Shown: piece after piece, positions 22,666-35,200 of the stretch
How the letters are laid out: each line of letters begins with the position of its first letter
Numbering within the stretch: position 1 is the first letter of the stretch
Source of the DNA: Piscicola geometra
Lineage: Eukaryota; Annelida; Clitellata; Hirudinida; Piscicolidae
Direction: 5' to 3'
DNA: 64,000 nucleotides
Assembly: GCA_943735955.1 (NCBI GenBank)
Contig: OX030955.1
Location: 4,863,093 to 4,927,092 of the forward strand
Translations under genes and position numbers: made by a program
Notes under the pieces: generated by a model
The model's database searches: none
Seen by the model: only the letters and a program-made list of their open reading frames with translations
Told to the model about the DNA's origin: nothing

Positions 22666-25245
22666 ATGTCGCTTAAATTGATTATATTTTATTTGTATTT
22701 TAATATTATTTGTTCTAAAGCTGTATTAAATCCAGTTATTTTAGGTTTGTTATTTAGAAATTAACTGCGCAAATTATTTCTATTTAATGTTAACTTTTTA
22801 ATTTATTAATTTCAATGTTCGCAACATTCACTATTAAACCACAGTGCATTAAAAAACAAATAAAGTTATAAATTGTCTAAGTCGTTTTTTCGTTCCCACT
22901 CTGTAAAGTGCCAGGCTTAGGAGGCACGCAGATTGAAGCTCGACTAAACAGGGAAACAGTTCCTCACTTCTACTGTTGGAAGACTTCGGACTGGTACACC
23001 CTATGGCTTTCCATTGAACAAATTCAAGTGGAAAGTTGCATGATTGACAACCTAAGGTGATAGTTGAAATGTTATTAATAGTAATATTAATTTCATTTTC
23101 TCAATTTAAAAAAGTTGAATTATATATTTGACAATAAATAATATCTATCCAAAAATACTTTAAAATTTCTACTCACTATAAAAATATATATTGATAATTA
23201 TAATAATAATTATTACATCATCAACTTTTCAACAGATTGGTTTACAATGTAAGCACAGGTTTGACGAGCAACCAAGAGGGTGTCGAGACGAGGCAGAGAG
23301 GATTCGGTGAGACTGAGACCATTGAGTGGCTGGATCCCTTTCATCGCCTGTGGAGTCAGTGATACAACAAGCTCTTAATAGACATTACATTTTAGTTTTA
23401 TATAATAAAATAAATAAATATATACATTAGGGTTATGATTTTTTGTGACCTCATATTCCTGGGTCATAACTGAATGACTTTTTTCATCTTTATTGATCAA
23501 TGATCATGTCTGCATCTTCAACCATTTATAACTTCATATATTTTTTATTACCCCTCTAGCACAGTCGTTCTTTGTGTACTTCTACACCATAACTGAGTAC
23601 TTAACGACCACCATGGGCTATGAACGAGGCAAGAGCATAAGGGGGGCTCCATTCGACTTCCGCAGAGCGCCTAGTTAGAATTTTCTACTTTTATTCACCA
23701 GGTTAAAATTTATCTCTAAAATACAGTCCATTGACTTCATTAAACTTGAAAAAAATTAAATGTTTTTTTTATAAATAAAAATCAAATTTAATTCAGATGA
23801 GAATGAAGAGTTTTTTGCAAATTTAACGAAACTAGTCGAAGATACTTACAAGCTAAACGACAATAAAAAGGTTCAAATTGGCACTTAGAAAAAGCTAATA
23901 CATCCACCACCCATCCACGCATCCTCCTTTATAAGAATAATAATAATAATAATAATAAATAATTGCCGTTTTTTCATAGGTCCGGGCACGTAACTGCAGC
24001 ACGTTCAGATAAACACAAACCACAACTGCATCCACCACACACAGGTGGTGTTGATAGCGCACAGCATGGGCAACAACTACCTCCTCTACTGGCTCAACCA
24101 CCTGTCGAAGGCGTGGAAGGACAAACACATTGCCACCTACGTCTCCCTGGCCGCTCCCTGGGCCGGATCCCACAAAACTCTCAAGCTGCTCACCTCGGGT
24201 TCGTTTGCGCTCAAAGAATTTTTATCGAGTCTATTTGCAACTTTATATTGATGATTACAAAATATTTTAAAATCTACTGTTCATCATAAAAATCACAATT
24301 AATTTATCCATTTATACGATTTATAAAATGTTATTTAAAATTTTGAAATAATAAAAAAAATCGATTTATAGCATTATACTTAAAATGTTAAAATATTCGA
24401 AATTCATCTTTATTCGTGATAAAAATCACAATTCAATCCTCCACCAATCTTTGCCCCAACAAGGTGATTCCCTAGGAGTGAACAGTCACATCATAAGTCC
24501 CATAGTGGCGAGGCCAGCTCAACGTTCAATGCCCTCGACCGCCTGGCTGATGCCGTACGACACCCTTTGGAGTGGGGAGGAGGTGCTGGTGATGCAGCCA
24601 GAGAGGAATTATACTGTCAATGATTACGAACAGCTCTTCAAGGACCTCGACTTTTTGGACGGAATTGGCATGAGGAAGAATACTGAACACCTGATCAAGG
24701 TGTGCTTTGTGCCTGCAGGGTGGATTAGGGAAGGTTTTAGAGAAGTCTTGATGCGTTTTAATTCTAAGTGGGATTTACAATCTTTATGATAAATAAGTGT
24801 ATGATGTGAGTCTTTTGATCCATTTTAAATTTTACGTTAAAATTGTTAATAAATATCAAGTTTTATATTTTTTCTCTCAACCAATTCAAATTTTGCGACA
24901 TGTAACAATCTCACTACCCCACCTATCAAGGACTTGAAAGACCCTGAAGTGAAGGTGCACTGTCTCTACTCACTTCTCGGACCCGAATCCACTTCGAACG
25001 TCCTAGACTTTCGGAGTTTTAAAGCAGCAAACTGGTTCGATAACGAGCCCATCCCCATCAACGGACAGGGCGATGGTACGGTAAACTTACGGAGTCTGGA
25101 AGCGTGTAAGAAGTGGAAGAATGTGGAAATGTACGCCATCGAGGGCATCGACCATTTAGCTGTATTGCACGATGAACGCACGCTCAAATACATAAGTGAT
25201 GTGCTTTCGAAGCTGGATAGTGGTATTGAGGAGGGAGGGGATTGA
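22666..25245 (+). CDS. PLA2G15: Lysosomal phospholipase A2 / LCAT-like lipase
   Basis: Secreted or lysosomal serine acyltransferase/phospholipase of the LCAT family. Eight exons in unbroken phase: 22666-22744, 22909-23056, 23236-23354, 23560-23673, 23797-23870, 24045-24198, 24464-24699, 24931-25245, giving 412 residues, the same length as human PLA2G15. Exon 1 is a hydrophobic signal peptide (LKLIIFYLYFNIICS). Motifs: NPVIL/VPGLGGTQIEARL, YTLWLSIE, DWRRAPNEN counterpart DFRRAPNENEEF, nucleophile AHSMGN, AAPWAGSHKTLK, STAWLMPYDTLWS, NYTVNDYEQLF, catalytic Asp in GQGDGTVNLRS, and His in IDHLAVL. The triad is therefore intact. The exon 3 donor (A|GTCAGT) was chosen because it restores phase. Confidence 0.95.
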
Positions 25246-26586
25246 AAGGGAGTTTGGCAAATGGGATTGTGTGGATTCATAGAATGATTGGATGTAAACT
25301 TGGATTGTGCGCAAAACCGGTTTTTGGATGTTTGTAATCTTTTTAAAAACATGTTTCTAAGATTCATGATACATTTACAAAGCTTCTTCACCAGAAGTAA
25401 ATAATCTTTTTTTTAAAATTTATTTTAAGACTCATAATAATCCTGTATTTTTAAACCCATAATTTAGTTTCAATTCTTTATCAAAAGCAGGATAAATAGG
25501 TATTTTTGAACTTTTAAAATTTTTATATTTTAAATTTATTTAAAAACTTTGAAGTATTTACGACATGTCATTAAAAAATCTTCTAGGTCATGTATAAATA
25601 TTCGTTTTTCCCCATTCACTTTGTATAAATTAACTGAACCATCTTTGAACAATATCTTTGTGTGACAATAATTTTATGCTCTAGAAAAATAATTTAATAA
25701 AATCGATTAAATATAAATAATAAAAAACTATTTTTCAAATAATACCTCATTGAAATATAATCCTAAACTATTAATAAAATCTAATAAACCATTTATATTG
25801 ACTATTTCATCTTTAGGTTACTACGTTGCAATACTATGTACTGTTCTAGTTAATTGATGCCTAATTTAATCACTTATTTCTTTTATATTTCAATAATTTA
25901 AAACGATGTAACATTTTGTAAAAATACATATAAAAGAATAATATATTTTAGTTTGAAACATTACAAATTTTTAAACAATATTTTTTTTTAATTTTAAAAT
26001 TGAGACTTCTCTAAGAAAATATAATTTCAATGTTTGTTTCTTTGTAATTAATTACTAATTAATAGCATTTTTTGAAAGATAATTGGACAGAATTTATTGA
26101 ATAAATCAACCAACTGAAGGGGTTAAATAAGGGCATTTATGTATTCTCTTGCACCTAGGATAATTTTGAAATACTCTTTCTGTCAAGCACATCAAAAAAT
26201 TATTTACAGCAACATTGCACTAGAAGCCACTCATGGTGATTTTTCTAATTTTTATATCTATTTTCCATATAACTACGTATTCTGAAGATCATGATAATTT
26301 TTACATTTACTAACTACTATACTAAATGATATCGATTCATTCGAATACACCGAGTTTCGGAAAGTTGTCGAAGGAGCTAATTTTTGATAAAATTTTTGCA
26401 ATAATAAAATTTTTGGCGAACTCAGGTAATCTGTTGAATCATTTAAACTTTAAGGAGATAATGCTTCGAAATTGTAATCGAATTAATCATATTTCAAGCT
26501 TAGAACTACTAAACAAACGAATCTGTATTTGTATAAATTCAAATGAAGTTTTGAAATGCTCAAGTCAGTAACAGACGGTTAACGAT
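25246..26586. other. Intergenic region, phospholipase to first calpain
   Basis: About 1.3 kb of AT-rich DNA. I see no coding exon, repeat array or clear promoter element. It must contain the 3' UTR of the lipase and the promoter of the calpain. Confidence 0.5.
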
Positions 26587-29500
26587 ATGTCGAGGCATGA
26601 CTTGAGTTTTAGCGTTAAACCTTCGACTAAATTCAAAAATATAAAAGCCAAATTGATACGCCAAGGAAAGTTGTATGAAGACCCAGAATTTCCCGCTGGT
26701 CCGGAGGCTCTTGGTCCTCCACCTGATAAAATGCCGAGTAATTATTACTGGAAAAGACCATGGGTTCAAATATATTTTTTATTTAAATACAACATTTGAG
26801 TTGCTTTCCTAATTTTTGTTCGATTATAGTTAAAATAAAACTATAGCAGATGTTTGAGCGAATCGAATAATTTCAGGAAATAAAGAATGATCCAAAGTTT
26901 GTGATAGATGGAATGAAAATTTCGGATATTTACCAAGGCGAGTTAGGTGAGTTATTTACATGTATATGCACATTTTGTTGTTTTAACCTCCATCGTTAGA
27001 TTAAATTTTTTTTTTAAAACCCATCATGAAATTTCATAAGAAAACTCACTAAGCAAAATATTGGCCGATGGTTTATGGCCTTAAGTTCGAGTGCAACCGA
27101 CTACTAAATGTAAATTTGAAAATTCTTGATTTTCACTAAATTGAGTTTCCAATAACCAAGTAATTAAAAATTGTGTTATAGTGTTCTGTAGCTTCTTTGA
27201 TTCACGATGGCGATCTCACGTTTCGGCGTAAATTTTAAATAAATATAAATGATAATAAAAAAGCATTTTTTTCTTCTCATTCACTTTAATCATTTTACTC
27301 ATCTTTTTCAAGGCTTGTTCTCTACCTAAACTCTAACAAATCTTCTTGTACCCTTCAATTTACCTGAAACTTCCACAGAGCAGCACACCTTCGTTGACCC
27401 ATCAACAGCTTCCACTCAATCTTCCTTTTCATCCAGGTACTTGCTGGCTATTAGCTGCAGTGGGTTGTCTGGTCTCAGTGGATAACAATCTAATTAAGAG
27501 GTGCATCCCTGAGAACCAGGACTTTGACGAAGATTATGCAGGTGAATCTGGGTGACAAATTTACAGAGTCAATCAAAAAGTTAAGCTTGTAATTCGTTAA
27601 TCTGCTTACCAGAACGTTAAACTTTAATAGGTAAACTGATAACTTTTTGCCTATTAGTTTGGAAGTAAATATTAAAGTTAAATCGTTAACAAAAATGTTA
27701 ATTAATAGCCTTTAACGAATTAACGGTTTGGTGCATACATTTTGACTGTGTGTATGTGCATATTTGCGAACGTAAATTTGACTTAATAATTTTCCCTTTT
27801 TCGGCCACCCCATTCAACAAGGCGTGTTCTGTTTCAACTTTTGGCAATTTGGAAAATGGGTTGAAGTCATTATAGACGACCGGTTATTCTATCATTTATT
27901 TTATAACAATAAAATTAACTAAATTTCATATGTTTAATTAAATCTTTGAACAAATGTTCAATTCACTTTTTAATCTGGTTAAAAGGTATTTAATAAATTA
28001 TATTTTTCAATTACTTCTAAACGAAGCACTAAAACACCCCAGACTTCCAACCAATAAAGTAGAATTAGTGTTCACATCTAACCAAACTGATCGCAATGAA
28101 TTCTGGGCGCCTCTTCTTGAAAAAGCTTATGCTAAGTGAGTTGAAGAAAAAATCATTCACTTCATATTCAAAGAAGTTTTTTATGACATTTCTGATATTC
28201 TACACTGTAGACACTCTTTATTCTTCTGTAACTTTGGCTAATGTTAATCGATTTTTTTTTCATTGTTTGAACCACAAATAAATGGTAAACAGGTTTTCAT
28301 AACATTTATTATGATTCTTTCAATATGCAGTATCTTTACCTTGTGAAACTGAAACAAGTTTAAAAATATCGAAATTAAGAATTTAAGTTTTAATTTTTAT
28401 TCTTATAAACATTCATTTCAAAGTAAGTTAACAATACAATAATACTCGTTATCACTAAAGGCTATACAACGGCTACTACAACATACATGGGGGTTTCCTA
28501 ACAAACGCTATGGTCGACTTGACTGGAGGTATCTCAGAGACGATACAACTCGAAGAGAAATGGGAACAGAAAGATTCTTTCTACGATGAGCTTTTTGAAA
28601 TGATTGCTAAATCTTGCATTTTTGGAGCCAGCGTGATTGTGGGTGCCTTTGATGTTTCATAAGATATGGGAAAGAATTATGAGTAAAAGAAAAAGTTTTA
28701 TTATTTACAAAGTTGCACAGTATTTATAAAATTGTGTGTAACTTTTATATTAACAGTGTTTTAAGCAATAAAAGTATATTTAATAGTTTCAGCTAGTTAA
28801 TTGTGCTGCTATTACATATTTTCATTCCAGAATAATTTACAACGAGAACAAGAGTTGGAAAACGGTTTGATATCTGGCCACGCCTACAGCATTAAAAACT
28901 TTGTCATGGTCTGTAAACCATGAAAAATCAACAAAAGTTCAAATTTTATATTTTAAATACATTTAATGACATTTTTAAAGCAATGCTATTAACGTAGAAA
29001 TTCATTATAATTTTCCAGCTCAATTGGGGAACTAAAAGGGTGAATCTGCTGCATCTAAAAAATCCTTGGGGTAGACACGAGTGGAACGGAGCATGGTCAG
29101 ATGGGTAAGTGTAACCATTTGTAGATCTCAGAAATTTAATGTTGAAATTTTTTATATTTATTATGAAGTTTTCACATTTAAAAAAAGATTTTAGTGATTT
29201 CTAGAATTTAAATGAGTCTATTAAAAAGAACAAAATATTTCAACTTTCCACCCCATCCTTCCTTCCCCACCTTATGCCAATGTAAAGTTCACCTGAGTGG
29301 AATAACGTTCCAGAAAAAGAAAAAAAAATTCTTGCATACGTAATTAAGAATGATGGGGAATTCTGGCAAGATAAAACTTGATTTTTTAAATAAATATTTA
29401 TTTAAATAAAAATTAATTACTTTTTATTACAAACTTTTGATATATATTTCATACAAATCAATTGTAAGAATTGACATTTGTTTAAAATAAATAAATGTAA

Positions 29501-30842
29501 CAAATTTCATGCAGGATGTCTTTTGATGATTTTATTCGCTCTTTTCATCTTCTGAGCATTTGTCATTTGAACCCAACAGAAGTTGTGGCTACAGAGTCAA
29601 AGGTATTTTTTGGAAATAAGATGCACGTAAAAAAATGATTTAATATTAATAAACCCACTAATAGCTGCAGAAATCTTTTCATTTTATTAAATAGGAGAAC
29701 AAATTATGGAAAAGTGAAACTATTTTTAACCGCTGGACTGAAGGTATCAGCGACGGAGGATTAGGTAATAACATTGCTGATGAAAAAATTATTATTATTT
29801 AACTAATATCCAATTATTTACTTTTTTTAGTTTTGCTTTATATTCTAAATGTTGAAAGGATTTATATTTTATTTTAAAAAAAACTTTTTGATACTTCTCT
29901 TAAAACTGCACATAACTATATCATTGTACTCAGAAAATTTATGGATAAATCCTCAGTATCTTGTGTCAGTAGATTTAAGCTCTAAAGAGTCTATCATGAT
30001 AATTACGCTAATGCAAGAGTCTCAAACGAAAGATCATGACGTAGGAATCGATTTCAAAGTCTATAAGGTTGTCTAATGAATGCTCAGTTGTGAGAAATGA
30101 ATAGTGCTGAAATTGATAAAAATAATCCTCAAGTCCTTATTGAATGAATTTTTGTTCTTATGCAAAATAAATTCAACAATTTAATATTCATTTATAAGTA
30201 ATATACGTTTTTTCATCCCCTACAGTTGAAAGACAAAAACTTAGCAATAAAATTAAACGCTAGTAATGTGAAGAGGAAAGCAGAAAAAGCCAGGCATAGA
30301 AATTCAGAATTTTCAATTCATAGAGAGGTGTCAATTATTTGATAAAAACAAATTATACAAATGAAGATTATTTTTTAAATTAATTGATCAACAATATTAC
30401 ATTTATAAAACTTTTTTTAATAATTTATATTTTTATATTTATAGTTTATATATTTAATTTGTTTAGAATATACAAATTTATATATTAAATTTTTAATAAT
30501 ATATAATATTTTCATATTTTAATCACTCTTAAATAAAATATTTCATTTTCCATCTAATTACTCACGTCTAGGTATCTGATCACATCCGAATCAGTCCAGG
30601 AAAATACGTTATCATTCCACATACACTCAATAGAAACATAGACAAAAACTTTCTGCTCAGAATCTTCACTGAGTCAGATATTGAGAGCCAGTCAGTAGAT
30701 CTTTGACGTTAATATTTGAATTCTTTTTTCACACAACAGTTTTTTTCAAAAGAAATTATTTTGTTTCAGAATTGTTGAGATTCAACCAAATTCTGATGAT
30801 GTCGATAAAAATCGTTCTTCTTTTCTACCGGTTTATAAAAAG
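26587..30842 (+). CDS. Calpain-type cysteine protease, copy A, lacking the penta-EF-hand domain
   Basis: Fifteen exons in phase: 26587-26763, 26877-26946, 27437-27541, 27822-27882, 28043-28135, 28461-28638, 28831-28908, 29019-29104, 29288-29365, 29515-29602, 29695-29764, 29934-30067, 30226-30327, 30572-30690, 30770-30842 (504 residues). Protease core: [14 protein letters not shown], catalytic Cys in YQGELGTCWLLAAVG, His in GLISGHAYSI, Asn in LKNPWGRHEWNG. Then the C2-like domain [52 protein letters not shown]. Exons 2-14 have exactly the same lengths as those of the downstream copy B. After 30842 (PVYKK|GTAAGC) no exon resembling the EF-hand region is found before copy B begins, so the true 3' end is unknown. 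The intron after 29365 starts with GC (TG|GCAAGA). Confidence 0.9.
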
Positions 30843-32215
30843 GTAAGCATTTTAGTTTTAAAACTTTTCTTTAAATTATTTTTTTGGTTCATTATGTTTT
30901 CATAATTTCGTTTCAATCTCTATTTCGAAAGAACTTTGATAAAAATGTATTTTAAATCATCTTCAGTGCTGCTGCTTTTCTGCTAGTATGGGCGAGGAGA
31001 TGAATTAGACACTTTTTGAAGATGGGTGGGAAAGGGTTTTGATATAATTCAGAGACTTTTATGGGGGAAAAACTTTATTTTTTTACTCTTATCCTAGCAT
31101 TGGAAAAAATTGAATACTTTTCTGTTGAGAAATATATTTTTTACAATTTTCAACCCTATTCAAATGTAGTGAATAATTTCCGGGTTTTAGCTGGTTAAAA
31201 GAATCAGCAAAGACTGGTTTTAAGTTAATTCGGCATTTCATAAAATGAAGTCTTTATATTCACATTATTATGTTTGTTTAAACAGATAACATATAAATAT
31301 TAATATAAAACATTTGATTTTTTTACGCTTGAGTTTAATAAAAGGAGTTTTTCATACTAAACGCGTCAAACCCTATAAAAATTTATTTAATGATATTTTT
31401 GGACAATAAAAGATAAAAATTTGAAAAAATCTGAGTACCAGACCCCTTATTGAATTAAATTTTGTTGTATTAACTATTATTTGATCATTTAATAAACCTC
31501 TCCTGGCTTTCAAAATCTACATGTTCAATGAAAACAAACCTATGCTTTTATACATGTCCTATATTTTCTATTAAAAATAGCAGTAACAACTATAAAAACG
31601 TTAAAGTTGTTTTAATTATCAATATAATTAAATTTCTGCACACCCAGCCCTCTTAACAGGTGAAAAGAACAAAGATCACCGAAGAATACCATAGCATTTT
31701 AAAACATAAAACATAATTATTTAAAGCAATCAATGAACCACCACTAAAATATCGAAAGATGATGATAGAAAAAAGAAAATTGATTATAAAATTAACATTT
31801 TGAAATTATTTTGATATCTTCGCTTTCTTCTTTGATTTAATGGCTTTCAATATATCTATATGCATCTAATAGGCTAGCAAATAGAATCATTTGCATATGT
31901 CTTGACTACTATATAAAGTGGCATTGATTTATTTGAAAATGCCGCATACCTGACCATTTGAGAATGAAAAGGTAGTGCATGATTGAAGGTTTGCATTTTA
32001 TAAACTGAATTTGTCATAGGTTTTTGTATTAACTTTACATTTTGCTATATCTTTTCGAAAAATATAATTGTTTCTATTGAAATAAAACTATGCCAATCGA
32101 ATTAAAGTCAAATACCTCTATCTTAAAGCTAGCAACAGTTTAGAACCGTTGTGCAAGTCCATCAAGAGTTGCAAAGAAGGAAATAAACATAGTAAATAAA
32201 TAATAATATTACATA
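30843..32215. other. Region between the two calpains
   Basis: About 1.4 kb, strongly AT-rich. I looked for counterparts of the penta-EF-hand exons of copy B ([13 protein letters not shown] loop, [16 protein letters not shown]) and saw none. If the last donor is not used, the frame runs on for about 20 hydrophobic residues to a TAA near 30900. Confidence 0.6.
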
Positions 32216-35200
32216 ATGTCAGAGAACGACATGAATTTGATCCGGGAACCTTCTGCTCAGTTCAAAAATTTGAAGGCCAGTTTGTTACGGCAAGGAAGGC
32301 TGTTCGAAGACCCAGAGTTCCCAGCCGGTCCAGTGGCTCTTGGTAATGGACAGAATCACTTTGATTGGAGAAGACCAATGGTTAGAATATGTCATAAATG
32401 TTTCATTAATCTTCTTATTAATTTTTCTTGAATCAATTTTGTTAACTAAATTTGAAATTTAAATACATTCTTTAAATTGTATTTTCTAGGAAATATCTAG
32501 AAATCCAGTATTTGTAATAGATGGCATGGACAAGTCGGACCTTTACCAAGGCGCTCTAAGTGAGACATTTAATTCATTAGAATACAATACGTACAATCAA
32601 TATGAGCCTAAATTTTCATAAAATCTTTTTTCTGTTGGCAAACTTGACCTTTAAAATTTACAAGCCTTTATAAGTTATGTATTAGTTCTTCAAGATTCAT
32701 CCGCCAATAAAATGAATTCATTGACTATTCTCAAAGATATTTCTAAACATCTAACTTCTTTTTCTTTTAGAAAATTGCTGGGTGATAGCTGGAGCTGCTT
32801 GCATGGCTTCTGCGCACACATACCTTCTCGAAAGATGCATTCCTGTGAACCAGAGTTTCCAGAAAGGCTATGCAGGTGGCTTTAAATGTCAATTTAAAAA
32901 AAAATGGAGATATGAGCTATCCTAATTGCTGTATAACTTCATTATAATTTTTTAAAACAGGCGTGTTCTGCTTCAACTTTTGGAAATTTGGAAAATGGGT
33001 TGAAGTCATAATAGATGACCGGTTTCTTTATTAATTCATTAATTCATTAACTTAAATTTTTCTTATTTTGTTTTTCTACCTATTCATTTAAATTAAATTT
33101 TATTTCGTTTCAATCACTTCTAATCGAAATAAAAAACTTTTCTAGACTTCCAACAGAACGCGGAGGATTAGTATTCGCTTGCAATAAAACTCATCCCAAT
33201 GAATTCTGGGTGCCACTCTTTGAAAAGGCCTACGCTAAGTGAGTTCCAAATTAGTTCAATCAATCAGTCGAATATATTTAAATAGCGTTTTCTCATAAAT
33301 TCAAGAGCGGTCACATGAGTTGTATCCCATTAAAGTCATACTCACAACTACTTCACTTTAAAATCTGACTCCGTTATCAGATTGGAACATTTACGTTCAT
33401 TTTTAGAACAGTTCAAATGTTTAAATATCTAACCAGCTATAATTTTTTTTTGAATATATTTTTTATAGAGATTCATAATGATCATTAAACCTTCAAGGCT
33501 GTACAAGGGTTACTACAACCTAGAGGGAGGCTTCACAACAAATGCCCTAGTTGACTTCACTGGAGGCATATCAGAGATGATAGAACTTAAGGAGAAAGTT
33601 CCACACGAAGACGTGTTCTACCACGAGCTTTACGAAATGATGAAGAAGTCTTCCATGTTTGGAGCTCATATCAGTGTACTTGGGGGTGATTTTGATGGGT
33701 TTTTAACGTTTGTAGAAAAGAAGATAAGCTAAAAATAAGTTTTAACAGCAAGCTTTTTGTTGGGAAGTATTTATTAAATTTTAAATTTTTCAAAATGAAA
33801 TAACAAAATCAAGATAACATGAGCTTAATTAAATATCAAATTAACAAAATGTCTGAATACCTAAGCATTATTTCATACGGTTGCTCTTTCAAGTAATAGA
33901 AAAAACTCACGCTGTGAGAGGATCATTATTGTCGTAATAAATATGTGACCTAAATAATGAAATCCTAATCAAGTGTTCCTACTTTATTGCTTAAGAATAC
34001 AAATAAATTTAGTTACTTTTCATTAAGATTTATTTATCTTTAAAATACTAATTAAAATAATTGTATCATTGTTTTGTGCATTATTTTATAAGAACAGTGT
34101 GATTTTAGCTTTTATTTAAGTTTAATATATTTTTATTTCAGGGTAACTCGATATCAGAAAAACCATTGGATAATGGTTTGTACACTGGCCACGCTTACAG
34201 TATCATCAACTTTGTAGTGGTCAGTGCACAACCAACAAAAATTCAGAAGCTTTTGAATTATTTAGAAAAACATTATTCTTTTATAATTTCAGAAACTGAT
34301 TTCATGCTTCTGATTGTGTTTCAAAACTTCTTCATCAAAAATACAGTTCCACTTTCGAGGAAAAGAGGTGAACTTGCTGCAACTGAGAAACCCTTGGGGC
34401 AAAAAAGAGTGGAAGGGACCCTGGTCTGATGGGTGAGTGTAACCACTTGTGAAAAAAAAATTAAAGAAACTTTAAAGAAAATTTAAAGTCTTCACAAATT
34501 TGATTTTTTGATTTTTTGAACAATTTAGGAATGAACAAGTTTTTGTAAAGGATTCTACTTTCCACTAATTTATTTCATCGTTATAGAGTTTAACAGCACA
34601 TTATTACTCTTGATATCACATTTTTACTTACCTCGGCACACATCACTTTGCAGTTCTTCAGAGTGGGAGAGCGTTCCAGAAGAATTCAAGGCAAAAATGG
34701 CGCTTATCATCAAAGATGATGGAGATTTCTGGTAAGTTCAAATAAATAAATTAATTAATAGTTCTAAAAGAATAACTGAAATCATCAGTTTTCAGTTTTT
34801 TAGAAATATGTTTTTTATGCAGGATGGCGTTTGATGATTTCATTAGAAACTTCGAATTTTTGACAATTTGTCATTTGGACCCTGATGGGGCTGAGGCTAC
34901 AAGATCTAAGGTAGTCGATTCAGAATAAGATAAATAAGAAATTGATGAATAAATATATAAATAAATAAAATTTGATGGATTATTTTTATCTTTTGAAAAA
35001 GGAGAAAAAAATATGGAAGACTCAAGCGTTTTCAGACCGCTGGATTAAAGGGTTCAATGCTGGAGGAGTAGGTTGTAACTTTGTGACAAGCTTTTCAAAT
35101 GAAAATATGTTTCATTTTAGTTTAGCCAAATTTAAAAAGTTTTTTTACAATTTTAATTATTGATTCTATTAAATAAATAAAAAGTAATTCATTTATCTAA

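Noticed and set aside
24385..24463. Upstream extension of the phospholipase exon at 24.4 kb
   Set aside because: The acceptor CAACAAG at 24463 restores phase from the preceding exon; upstream codons do not match the family.
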